From assembly GCA_902543295.1 (NCBI GenBank), contig CACBXW010000005.1, forward strand, positions 62,001 through 126,000: a stretch of 64,000 nt of DNA. The letters run 5' to 3'. The notes under the pieces are model-generated. The model did no database searches, was not told the DNA's origin, and saw only the letters and a list, made by a program, of their open reading frames with translations. Position numbers and translations under genes: made by a program. Origin of the DNA: an uncultured Pelagibacteraceae bacterium (GTDB taxonomy: Bacteria; Pseudomonadota; Alphaproteobacteria; Pelagibacterales; Pelagibacteraceae). Of the stretch, positions 52,364 through 61,303 are shown in pieces (within the stretch, counting starts at the first letter, position 1; each line of letters begins with the position of its first letter).

Positions 52364-53656
52364 CTAAATTTTCTTAAATTCGTTCAAATTATTTGGTTCA
52401 TCTATTGGTTCAGTTGAAGGATTAAGTTCTATACCGGCTGGAGTAATCGTTTGAGGCATAGGTGCAAATTGTGAATCTGGGTTATCACCAGACTCTCTAA
52501 CTTGCATTCTGTATATTCCAAATAAACCAATAAATGAATGAAATATAATTAAGAAAATAAAAAAACCATTTTCTCCTAAAAATTCCATAAACAATGAGCA
52601 CATAAAAGGACCACATATTGCACCAAGTCCAAAAACAAATTGTAATCCTGCTCCTGCTGCTACAAATTTTTCCTTTGGTATAAAATCATTTGTGTGTGCA
52701 AAAATTAATGCAAACATTGGTAGACTACAAAAAGAAAAACACATTATACAGATATAAAAAAATAATTTTGATGTAGCTAAACCTGCAGGCATATACATTT
52801 GACCTGAAGAAATAATTGCCAAAAAACAAAATAAAGCTGCTCCAAATGTTGTATAAATAATTACAATTCTTCTATCTAAAACATCTGATAATTTTCCTAT
52901 CGGCCATTGAGAAATAGCTCCAGATATAGCAAATAAAAAGGTTACTATTGATACTTCTAAAATACTAAAATTCATCGATGTAGCATAAACCGCAATCAAT
53001 GAGAAAACTGCTGAATGAGATATTCCAATTAAAAACGAACTTACAACACCAAATGGTGATGATTTATAAACTTCCTTTAGCTTCATACCTGATATTTTTT
53101 TAAAGTTTGGAGCCTTTCTTTTCGTTAATAATATTGGAACAAGAGACAATGACATAAATAAAGATATCAGTATAAAAGGTTGAAAGTTTTCTGGTTTACT
53201 AAAGTTTATGAAAAACATTCCAATCGCCATAGAGGCATACATAACAATCATGTAGATTGATAAAACACTACCTCTATTCTTATTTGTAGATCTATCGTTT
53301 AACCAGCTTTCAGCAATTGTATAAAGACAAACCATACTAAATCCAGAAATCATTCTAAGCACAAACCATGAAATAGGATTTACAAAAATAGAGTGTAATA
53401 AGACCACAATTGAAGTTACAGAAGCAAAAGCTGCGAATACTCTAATATGTCCAACTCTATGAATTAACGATTGTATAATTTTTGCTCCAATAAAATATCC
53501 AACAAAATATCCAGAAAATAAAAAACCTGTCGATGATAGACCAAAATTTTCTTTAACTGCTCTAACACCTAAAAGAGTACCTTGAAAACCATGAGCTAGC
53601 ATTATAAATGCCATACCCATAAAAAGAGCCCAAGAGTTTTTTATAATTTTGTTCAT
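52364..53656 (-). CDS. MFS transporter (YcaD-like)
   Basis: 430 residues with twelve helices. MFS motif A-like RVGHIRVF after TM2 and GKLSDVLDRR between TM8 and TM9, AESWLNDRSTNKNRG after TM4, and a Pro/Ser-rich soluble C-terminal tail of about 40 residues. Substrate unknown. Likely cotranscribed with the downstream SDR-like gene. Confidence 0.87.
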   Translation of the reverse strand: MNKIIKNSWALFMGMAFIMLAHGFQGTLLGVRAVKENFGLSSTGFLFSGYFVGYFIGAKIIQSLIHRVGHIRVFAAFASVTSIVVLLHSIFVNPISWFVLRMISGFSMVCLYTIAESWLNDRSTNKNRGSVLSIYMIVMYASMAIGMFFINFSKPENFQPFILISLFMSLSLVPILLTKRKAPNFKKISGMKLKEVYKSSPFGVVSSFLIGISHSAVFSLIAVYATSMNFSILEVSIVTFLFAISGAISQWPIGKLSDVLDRRIVIIYTTFGAALFCFLAIISSGQMYMPAGLATSKLFFYICIMCFSFCSLPMFALIFAHTNDFIPKEKFVAAGAGLQFVFGLGAICGPFMCSLFMEFLGENGFFIFLIIFHSFIGLFGIYRMQVRESGDNPDSQFAPMPQTITPAGIELNPSTEPIDEPNNLNEFKKI

Positions 53657-53725
53657 AAAATTAGCGGTGTTTATGGGCGATCTAATTTTAAATCAAGACA
53701 AATTTGTGACAAAAAGAAAAATAGT

Positions 53726-54592
53726 TTACTTAGAAGAATATTTTAATTTTAGATAAGAGTGAACAGCTATAGTGAATATAATTACAAGTCCACCAACTAT
53801 TGTCTCTAGACTAGGCTGTTCTTTGATAACTAACCAAACCCAAATGGGCCCTAAAATGGTCTCAAGAAGAAAAAACAGATTCACTTCCTCGGCAGGTATA
53901 AATCTTGGAGCAATCGTCACTAAAACGAATGGTATTGCTACACACAAAATACACATTAAAGGTATATAAATCAGGTCTTTTTCAACTAACTCATAACTTT
54001 CAACGAAAAAGAGAGCAAATAGAGCTACTGTAAGCTTACCAACGACTGCTGAAGGTAGCAAATCTCTATCTTTTGCCGACCTGATTATTACCGCGTTGGT
54101 TGCGAGTCCAAAAGCTGTTGTTATACCCATTATATCACCAAATAAGTTACCCATCTCTAGAGAGTCATAGAAAATATATATTACAGCTACTAAAGTAATA
54201 GCTATAGCGATCCAAGTCTTCTTATCGGGAACCTCTTTTAAAAATATTGCACCAAGGATTGCCGAAAGCATGGGTGCCATTGCAATCATTATTAATGTAT
54301 TTGCTACATTTGTATTTTGGATTGAAATTATAAATGTGATGTTACAAATCGAAAAACTTATAATATAAAAAATACCAGCATAACCAACATTCAAAAATGC
54401 TTTAATAAAGTTTTTTTTATAAAATATAAGAAGTCCAATTAATACAGCTACAAATGGTATCGCACCTCTATAAAACAATAATCCCCAAGTATCTATCGAA
54501 GATAATCTAATAAAAAGTGAATCTGGTGTGATGAACATCACAGCTATAAATGCAAGAGATGATCCTTTTTGCTGATTTGATAAGTTTTTCAA
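53726..54592 (-). CDS. EamA/DMT-superfamily permease
   Basis: 288 residues starting at a TTG placed directly after the gshB stop; no ATG occurs before the first helix, so TTG is the probable start. Ten helices in two EamA repeats with NTNVANTLIMIAMAPMLSAILGAIFLKEVP (residues around 93-122) and LLETILGPIWVWLVIKEQP. Last gene of the gshA-gshB transcript. Export of a thiol or amino acid is possible, but only context suggests this. Confidence 0.85.
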   Translation of the reverse strand: MKNLSNQQKGSSLAFIAVMFITPDSLFIRLSSIDTWGLLFYRGAIPFVAVLIGLLIFYKKNFIKAFLNVGYAGIFYIISFSICNITFIISIQNTNVANTLIMIAMAPMLSAILGAIFLKEVPDKKTWIAIAITLVAVIYIFYDSLEMGNLFGDIMGITTAFGLATNAVIIRSAKDRDLLPSAVVGKLTVALFALFFVESYELVEKDLIYIPLMCILCVAIPFVLVTIAPRFIPAEEVNLFFLLETILGPIWVWLVIKEQPSLETIVGGLVIIFTIAVHSYLKLKYSSK

Positions 54593-55516
54593 CTATAAAC
54601 CTTTCCAAAAAGTCTTAGCCAAGTTTATCTGAGATAAATCAAAGTATGTTTTTATACCCGTTGGTGATGTTACATTTATATCTCCATTTAACTTTCCATC
54701 AATAAAGTCTATTCCTGCAAAGTAAATTCCATCTTTCTTAATTTTTTTTGCAATTATATTTGAAACTTTTAGCTCTTTATTACTTAAAAATGCAATTTTA
54801 GGTTTTGCACCTTTGCTCATATTACTCAATATTGATCCTGATTTTGGAACTCTAGATATAGCTCCACAAACCTTACCATTTATAATAAAAACTCTTTTAT
54901 CGCCAAATTTAATTTTATTTAAAAATTTTTGACACATAATGTGACCGTGTTTTTTTAATATTTGTTTTATTTTAAGCAAATTAAGCTTTCCTGAAATAAG
55001 ATTTATATCATTTCCACCATAGCTATGAATAGGTTTAATTATTATCTTTTTATGTTTTTTGAAAAATTTTTTAATTTCAATCAAATCTTTAGTAAATATT
55101 GTATCCGTCATATAATTTTTAAAATTTAAAGAATAAAATTTTTCTGAAATATTTCTTACTGCAGTAGGATCATTAATAATTTTTGTTTTATCTTTGATTC
55201 TGTCTAACATTAATGTTGTAGATATATATTCCAAGTTAAAAGGTGGATCCTGTCTGATTAAAATATATTTCGCAAAGGATAAGTCTAATTTTGATTTTTT
55301 TAAAATTTTATAAAATTTCTTTTTTGAATAATCAATTTTAATAAAATATCCTTCACTTACAGTTTTTCCTCTTATATTCGATAAATTTTCTGGATAATAA
55401 TAAAATAATTTATAACCCTTGTTTTGAGCTTCATGAGCTAAAAAAATAGTAGTATCTGTTTTGATATTTATTTTTTTTAAATTATCACCTTGTATAGCAA
55501 CAATTTTATTGGTCAT
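54593..55516 (-). CDS. gshB: Glutathione synthetase
   Basis: 307 residues from ATG 55514-55516 (MTNKIVAIQGD); an in-frame ATG three codons earlier is also possible. ATP-grasp fold: ILIRQDPPFNLEYI, IINDPTAVRNISEKF, KPIHSYGGNDI, MCQKFLNKIKFGDKRVFIINGK and the C-terminal FAGIDFIDGKLNGDINVTSPTG. Adds glycine to gamma-glutamylcysteine. Overlaps the gshA end by eleven bases. Confidence 0.93.
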   Translation of the reverse strand: MTNKIVAIQGDNLKKINIKTDTTIFLAHEAQNKGYKLFYYYPENLSNIRGKTVSEGYFIKIDYSKKKFYKILKKSKLDLSFAKYILIRQDPPFNLEYISTTLMLDRIKDKTKIINDPTAVRNISEKFYSLNFKNYMTDTIFTKDLIEIKKFFKKHKKIIIKPIHSYGGNDINLISGKLNLLKIKQILKKHGHIMCQKFLNKIKFGDKRVFIINGKVCGAISRVPKSGSILSNMSKGAKPKIAFLSNKELKVSNIIAKKIKKDGIYFAGIDFIDGKLNGDINVTSPTGIKTYFDLSQINLAKTFWKGL

Positions 55517-56801
55517 ACAAATCATTCAAATTTTCGGAATTTGAATACTTACTTATTATATTATCAGCATTTGTTTTTTTATTTTTTACAATTTTTTCTA
55601 AGTGATCTAAAAACTTTGCTTCACTTAATTTTTTTCTATTTAAAAAGTCTCTCTTTTTTAATCCTGATTTAGATATATCTATTAGTCTCTCTGCCCAATA
55701 CGAAATATCCTTGCCCATCAAATTAGTTTTTAAGCCATTTTTAGGGGCATTTTTATAAGCTGAAAGCACTTCATTAGCTTCCCAATTTTTAATTAAATCT
55801 AAAGCTTCTTCTAGATTTCCATAGAGCAATCCGGTGAATAGGGCAGGACCAGCACACAAACATTCCCATCCACACGCGTCCATTGATCTTAATTCAATAT
55901 ATTGTTTTAATCTGTTCTCTGTAAATATTGTTCCTAAATGTGTATCAAGATCATTAGTACTAGGAATTTTATTTCCAATTTCTTTAATTTCTCCATTCAT
56001 AAAGTTTTTAAATAAATATTTTTTTCCGGATATATAATTGCCTTCAATTTGTAAAAATAAGATTGGATAATTCATAATATAATCTGCATATTTTTCAAAA
56101 TTTACATCTTTTAAAAAAAACTCAGGCAATCCACCTCTAGATGTTTCTTGCCAAACTTTAGATCTATAAGATAAGTATCCACTATTACTTTTTTCAACTA
56201 TAGAGGAATTTGCAAAAAGTCCGATAGATATTGGAACTAAATTATTTGCCAACTTAAATTTTTTTATAAAATCTTCTTCTGAAGTATAATCTAAATTTAA
56301 TTGCGTACCTGCAGTTTTATACATCATATCCAAACTTAGTTTTCCTCCAACAGGCATATCTTTGGTCATAACCTCATACCTTTTTTTTGGATTATTAGGT
56401 ATATCCTCAAGTTTAGATATAGGATCATATCCAGAGCTTACTATTTTTAAATCTAATTTTTCAATTACCTGATTTAACTCAAATAAATATTCATGAGACT
56501 CAGCACAAGCTTCGTGAATATTATTTAATTTTGCTCCAGATAGCTCTATTTGATTGCCAGGCTCTAAAGTAATACTTTTACCATTCTTAGTTAACGCTAT
56601 TGGACTTTTTTCTTCAAAAATAGGTTTCCAGCCAAACTCATATAGATTTTCAAACATTTTTTTGATTTCGGAATAATCAATTCTAGTATTTGTTTTTTTA
56701 TCAAAAACAAATTTTTCATGCTCAACCCCAATCTTTAAATTAGATTTGTCTTTTGAGCCTGATTTAAAATGTTCTATTATTTGTTCTTTTGTTTCTATCA
56801 T
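55506..56801 (-). CDS. gshA: Glutamate-cysteine ligase, plant/alphaproteobacterial type
   Basis: 431 residues. LKIGVEHEKFVFD near 22-34 (metal-binding Glu), LTKNGKSITLEPGNQIELSG near 70-88, MYKTAGTQLNLDY, SSIVEKSNSGYLSYRSKVW and ELRSMDACGWECL. This is the class III (plant-like) form, found in alphaproteobacteria, not the E. coli GshA class. Makes gamma-glutamylcysteine, the first step of GSH synthesis. Preceded by a DUF255 thioredoxin-like gene sharing one base. Confidence 0.95.
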   Translation of the reverse strand: MIETKEQIIEHFKSGSKDKSNLKIGVEHEKFVFDKKTNTRIDYSEIKKMFENLYEFGWKPIFEEKSPIALTKNGKSITLEPGNQIELSGAKLNNIHEACAESHEYLFELNQVIEKLDLKIVSSGYDPISKLEDIPNNPKKRYEVMTKDMPVGGKLSLDMMYKTAGTQLNLDYTSEEDFIKKFKLANNLVPISIGLFANSSIVEKSNSGYLSYRSKVWQETSRGGLPEFFLKDVNFEKYADYIMNYPILFLQIEGNYISGKKYLFKNFMNGEIKEIGNKIPSTNDLDTHLGTIFTENRLKQYIELRSMDACGWECLCAGPALFTGLLYGNLEEALDLIKNWEANEVLSAYKNAPKNGLKTNLMGKDISYWAERLIDISKSGLKKRDFLNRKKLSEAKFLDHLEKIVKNKKTNADNIISKYSNSENLNDLYDQ

Positions 56802-58750
56802 CAGTTTATATTGTTTCTTTCTAAATAATCTTCGATTTCCTTTATATTACTTAATTTGTTTGAGCAAGTTTGATTTTTACATATAACAATTTTTGCGTCT
56901 TTTTCCTCATTATCTAGATATTTAAATGTAGCTCTAGTAATAAATTTTTTTTGTAAATACTTTTTTATATTTAGATCTAAATTTTGTTTTCCATGAATTG
57001 TAAAAGATATGCTTTCATTACAAATATCTAATGATTTAACAAAACTAAACATTTGTGCAAAGTTTGAGTTTAAAACTTGATGAAAACTTTTATTTAAAAT
57101 ATCAATTTTTTCAAACCATATTTTATCACTAGTTATTATATATAGCTTGTTACATAGGTTTAAATATACACTATTTCCGTTTGGTATATTATTATCGTTT
57201 AAATCTACTGGTTGTACAAAAAGGTCATTATCTAAGATTTTATTTTTTTGCATTAATCCTGATTTTTTATCAAAGAAACATTCCCAAGTTTTTATTAATA
57301 TATCTTTTGCTTTTTCGATGTATTTAACGTCACCATCTAATTCATAAATAGTTATCAAAAGACTAGCATAGTATACGTAATCTTCTAAAAAAGCGTCAAT
57401 CTCTGTGTCTTGATAGCAATGGAAAATTTTGTCTGACAAATATTTTTCTAATATATTTATACTTGTAAGAGTATTTTGTTTTAATTCTTCATTATCAGTT
57501 ACTAATGACGAAAATAGGAGAGTTTCTAACAAAAAACAATTTTGATCAGTTTGAGACTTATCATCAAATAATGGTTTAGCACGTTTGTTTCTTTGATCTA
57601 ATAATGTTTTTTCAGTAATTGAGATTTCTTTATTATCTTCATCGGAAAGTTTATTATGAGTTTCTGTTAAAATATTATTACCTTCAAAATTTCCCTCTTT
57701 AGTTAAATTATATTTTTTTGCGAATAAATTAAATTTAGGACCCAGAATATTTTTTAGTTCTGCATAATTCCATACATAATATTTTCCTTCAACACCATCA
57801 CTATCAGCATCATATGCAGACCCATAAAGATCAAAATCATTTTTAAATTCTGAATTGATATAATTTATGGTTTGCTCTAACTTTTCTTTATAATAAAGAT
57901 TATTAGTTTTTTGAAAGAACTTATTTAACAATCCTATATATTGAATATTATCATAAAGCATTTTTTCGAAGTGGGGGACGATCCAATTTTCATCAACAGT
58001 ATATCTTGCTATACCACCAGCTAGATGATCATACATTCCTTTTGAAGAAATATTGTAAAGTAAAGTTTCAACAGGTTCAAAGTATTCTTCTTTTCCTGTT
58101 TTTAAATAAAAATAAAACATTGCATCAAATAAATAAAATTGGGGAAACTTAGGAGCTCCTTTGAAACTTCCATTATCTTTATCTAGGTGTTGTATAATTT
58201 TTTCTAAAAATGGTTCTAATGGTTGATTTAATACTGCTGATCTTTGATTAATTTTACCAAATATTTCTTGCATTTGAGGGGCTTGATCAAGAATTTTCTC
58301 TCTATTCTTATTATATACGTCAGAAACATTATTTAGAACTTTTTGAAAATCTGGTCTTCCATGCATTTCTTTTGGTGGGAAATAAGTTCCACCAGTGAAA
58401 GGAACTCCATTTTCATCAAGAAACATCGATAAAGGCCAACCTCCTTGGGTTCCTGTTAGAATAGATAAGCTTCTTTGAAAAACATAATCTAAATCAGGTC
58501 TTTCTTCTCTATCAACTTTAATGTTTATAAATTTTTCATTCATTATTTTAGCTGTTTGATCATCTTCAAAACTTTCATGAGCCATCACATGACACCAATG
58601 ACAACTCGCATATCCAACACTAAGAAATATTGGTTTTTTTTCTTTTTTTGCCTGTTCTAAACTTTCTTTATTCCAAGCAAACCAATTTACCGGGTTATCT
58701 TTATGTTGCTTTAAATACGGACTTTTCTCTTCCTTAAGTTTGTTAGTCAT
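56801..58750 (-). CDS. DUF255 thioredoxin-fold/glycosidase-like protein (YyaL/SPATA20 family)
   Basis: 649 residues. An N-terminal thioredoxin-like DUF255 domain (about 1-160) with PYLKQHKDNPVNWFAW, SVGYASCHWCHVMAHESFED (CxxC, residues about 44-63) and GGWPLSMFLDENGVPFTGGTYFP, then an (alpha/alpha)6-barrel-like region with GGIARYTVDENWIVPHFEKMLYDN (near 257-280). Function uncertain; a role in redox protein quality control is common speculation. Operon with gshA-gshB fits a thiol role. Confidence 0.9.
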   Translation of the reverse strand: MTNKLKEEKSPYLKQHKDNPVNWFAWNKESLEQAKKEKKPIFLSVGYASCHWCHVMAHESFEDDQTAKIMNEKFINIKVDREERPDLDYVFQRSLSILTGTQGGWPLSMFLDENGVPFTGGTYFPPKEMHGRPDFQKVLNNVSDVYNKNREKILDQAPQMQEIFGKINQRSAVLNQPLEPFLEKIIQHLDKDNGSFKGAPKFPQFYLFDAMFYFYLKTGKEEYFEPVETLLYNISSKGMYDHLAGGIARYTVDENWIVPHFEKMLYDNIQYIGLLNKFFQKTNNLYYKEKLEQTINYINSEFKNDFDLYGSAYDADSDGVEGKYYVWNYAELKNILGPKFNLFAKKYNLTKEGNFEGNNILTETHNKLSDEDNKEISITEKTLLDQRNKRAKPLFDDKSQTDQNCFLLETLLFSSLVTDNEELKQNTLTSINILEKYLSDKIFHCYQDTEIDAFLEDYVYYASLLITIYELDGDVKYIEKAKDILIKTWECFFDKKSGLMQKNKILDNDLFVQPVDLNDNNIPNGNSVYLNLCNKLYIITSDKIWFEKIDILNKSFHQVLNSNFAQMFSFVKSLDICNESISFTIHGKQNLDLNIKKYLQKKFITRATFKYLDNEEKDAKIVICKNQTCSNKLSNIKEIEDYLERNNIN

Positions 58751-58765
58751 GTTTTCTTTTAAAAA

Positions 58766-59323
58766 TTAGTGATGATAAAAAGGTTTTCTATCAAATATTT
58801 TTTTCACCATTGGTTCAAACTCTTCTAAAGACATAGATTTGTAATTAGGATCAAAAGAAGACTGGTCATATTTTTCACAAAAATCAACTGTATCTTGATA
58901 ATATTTATGATCTTTGAATTTATCCCTAGCGTTTCTATCACCTCCTAAATGATGAGCACTGTAATAAGTTTGAAAAAGTCCATGGTGAAGTATTATCCAA
59001 TATGTTTTTTCTGAAACATAAGGTCTGATTATTGAAGCAGCATATTGAGAATGATTCATAGGCGCCAAGTCATCTCCTATATCATGAAGTAAAGTTGCAA
59101 CAACCATCTCCTCACTTTCTCCATTCTTGTAAGCTCTTGTGGCTGCCTGTAAGGAATGTTCTAATCTAGTTATTTGATAGCCTTCAAGAGTTGTAGTTTG
59201 ACTTGCAAGGTACTTAATTAATCTATCTGCTGTTTTACGTTCAAAATTTTTTTCATACTTTTCTAATAATTCATAATCTTCTTTTGAACCATTTTTCATT
59301 TCAGTAAAATTTACTTTTTTCAT
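58766..59323 (-). CDS. HD-domain protein, PhnZ/MIOX-like
   Basis: 185 residues. LEHSLQAATRAY near 57-68 and LLHDIGDDLAPMNH near 83-96 supply His-Asp metal ligands, followed by ILHHGLFQTYY and YDQSSFDPNYKS. The pattern resembles the PhnZ-type diiron HD oxygenases that break C-P bonds and the wider MIOX-like set, rather than (p)ppGpp hydrolases. The PhnZ gating residues upstream of the first His look different here, so the substrate probably differs. No phosphonate genes are nearby. Stop and purF share one base (TAATG reverse). Confidence 0.75.
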   Translation of the reverse strand: MKKVNFTEMKNGSKEDYELLEKYEKNFERKTADRLIKYLASQTTTLEGYQITRLEHSLQAATRAYKNGESEEMVVATLLHDIGDDLAPMNHSQYAASIIRPYVSEKTYWIILHHGLFQTYYSAHHLGGDRNARDKFKDHKYYQDTVDFCEKYDQSSFDPNYKSMSLEEFEPMVKKIFDRKPFYHH

Positions 59324-60765
59324 TAATTACTCGATCCTGTGCTTAACAACGATAATTGTGTAACTTTATCTTCTCCAAGTTCATCAATTATTTTTACTGG
59401 ATAATCACCAGTAAAATGATGATCAGTTAATTGTGGATAAGCATCATTTCTCTTGTCAAAACCCATTCCTCTATACAAACCATTTAAAGTTAAAAATTTA
59501 AGTGATTTTGCTTTTATAAATTCTTTTATTTCATCTACTGATTTGTTTGCTGCTAATAGTTCTTTTTTTGTAGGTGTATCAACTCCATAAAAATCAGGGT
59601 ATTTTATTTCTGGACTTGCAATCCTAACATGTATCTCTTTTGCACCATTATCATACAACATTTTTACAATCTTCGATGAAGTGGTCCCCCTGACTAAAGA
59701 GTCGTCAACCAAAATAATTTTTTTATTTTTTATAACTGAAACATTCGCATTTAATTTTAATTTAACTCCTAAACTTCTAATCTGCTGTGAAGGTTCTATA
59801 AAAGTTCTACCAACATAATGATTTCTTATTAAACCTAAATCAAAATTTATTTTTTTTTCCTCCGCGTAACCTAATGCAGCTGCATTTCCAGAATCTGGTA
59901 CAGGCACAACTAAGTCAGCATCTAAATTATCCTCTTTTGCTAATTCAGCTCCAAATTTTTTTCGATATTCATAGGCTGTTTTGCCATTCAAAATACTATC
60001 TGGTCTTGAAAAATAAATATATTCAAATACACATGGTCTCACTTTTTTTTGAGGAAATGGCTTAATACTTTTTAATTCATCATTTTCCACAAAAACAATT
60101 TCACCATTTTCAACTTCTCTAACAAACTTTGCTCCGATAATATCAAAGGCACATGTCTCAGATGCAAAAACATAAGAGTTTTTTAATTTTCCTATAACCA
60201 GAGGTCTAATTCCATAAGGATCTCTTACCCCAATAAGAGTATTTTGTGTCATCATAACTAATGCATATCCCCCTTGAATTTGAAATAGAGCATCAATAAC
60301 TTTATCAATTGTCTTTGGTCTTTTTGATTTGGCTATAAGTTTTACTATGGTTTCAGTATCTGATGTAGTGTAAAAAATTGAGCCCTCCTCAACCATTTTA
60401 TTTCTAAGTGTTATGGCGTTTGTTAGGTTACCATTATGCGCAACTCCAATTCCTCCTGAATTAGTATCAGCAAAGAACGGTTGTACATTTCTTAAAGCCG
60501 TTCCGCCAGTTGTAGAATATCTATTGTGACCTATCGCATAATTTCCTGGCAAGTTTTTTAAAACTTTTTCATCATTAAAGTTGTCACCAACTAAACCAAA
60601 TCTTTTTTCGGAGTGATATTTTTCGCCATCAAATGATACAATTCCACAACCCTCTTGACCTCTATGTTGTAACGCATGAAGTCCTAAAGCGGTTAAGGTC
60701 GATGCTTCTGATGTATTGCTTATGCCAAAGACTGCGCATTCCTCTTTTAATTTAGGATTATACAT
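59323..60765 (-). CDS. purF: Amidophosphoribosyltransferase
   Basis: 480 residues from ATG 60763-60765 (MYNPKLKEECAVFGI). Cys10 is the N-terminal nucleophile exposed after propeptide removal. Glutaminase motifs HRGQEGCGI, GHNRYSTTG and AHNGNL; PRPP loop IILVDDSLVRGTTSSK near 348-363. First committed step of purine synthesis. The frame is open to 60792, but the start chosen gives the normal propeptide length and an eight-base overlap with cvpA. Confidence 0.97.
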   Translation of the reverse strand: MYNPKLKEECAVFGISNTSEASTLTALGLHALQHRGQEGCGIVSFDGEKYHSEKRFGLVGDNFNDEKVLKNLPGNYAIGHNRYSTTGGTALRNVQPFFADTNSGGIGVAHNGNLTNAITLRNKMVEEGSIFYTTSDTETIVKLIAKSKRPKTIDKVIDALFQIQGGYALVMMTQNTLIGVRDPYGIRPLVIGKLKNSYVFASETCAFDIIGAKFVREVENGEIVFVENDELKSIKPFPQKKVRPCVFEYIYFSRPDSILNGKTAYEYRKKFGAELAKEDNLDADLVVPVPDSGNAAALGYAEEKKINFDLGLIRNHYVGRTFIEPSQQIRSLGVKLKLNANVSVIKNKKIILVDDSLVRGTTSSKIVKMLYDNGAKEIHVRIASPEIKYPDFYGVDTPTKKELLAANKSVDEIKEFIKAKSLKFLTLNGLYRGMGFDKRNDAYPQLTDHHFTGDYPVKIIDELGEDKVTQLSLLSTGSSN

Positions 60766-61303
60766 CTTGAACTTTTTCTTTAGCGTCTTCATATTGTTTT
60801 TGGTTTGGAAATACCTTTATAAGATAGATACTACCTTTTTCAACCCAAGGAAATGTGAATGAATCTTTTAAATTTAACGGCCATTTTTTGCTATCATAGA
60901 CAACGTCAATAGCTGTGAACAAACAAACAATTAAAATATAGCTCTTGGCGATTCCAAAGAAAAAACCAAAAACTTTATCGACTGAACCTAATCCTGTGTA
61001 AGTAATTACTTTACTAATTGCTTTGTTTGCCAAGAGAATAAGGAATATTATTATAATAAATAATGTTACTCCTAAAATTATATCAAGAACGTATTCACTA
61101 TCTAAAATACCATCAAAATAAGGTTTTACTTTTGGAAACAAATAAATTGTTAAAATATAAGCTAATACCCATTTAGTAGCTGATAATAAACTTAAAACAA
61201 AACCTTTTCTAGATCCTTGAATTAAAAAATAAATTGTTAATACAAAAAAAATATAATCAAATAATGTTACTTGTATTAAAAAATCCTGAATAGTCTCAAT
61301 CAT
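60758..61303 (-). CDS. cvpA: CvpA-family membrane protein
   Basis: 181 residues, four helices. FDYIFFVLTIYFLIQGSRKGFVLSLLSATKWVLAYILTIYL (residues about 14-54) and TYTGLGSVDKVFGFFFGIAKSYI are the CvpA family segments; the last 30 residues are soluble. cvpA-purF pairing is common and the family is linked to membrane integrity and purine gene clusters. Precise function unknown. Confidence 0.9.
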   Translation of the reverse strand: MIETIQDFLIQVTLFDYIFFVLTIYFLIQGSRKGFVLSLLSATKWVLAYILTIYLFPKVKPYFDGILDSEYVLDIILGVTLFIIIIFLILLANKAISKVITYTGLGSVDKVFGFFFGIAKSYILIVCLFTAIDVVYDSKKWPLNLKDSFTFPWVEKGSIYLIKVFPNQKQYEDAKEKVQDV

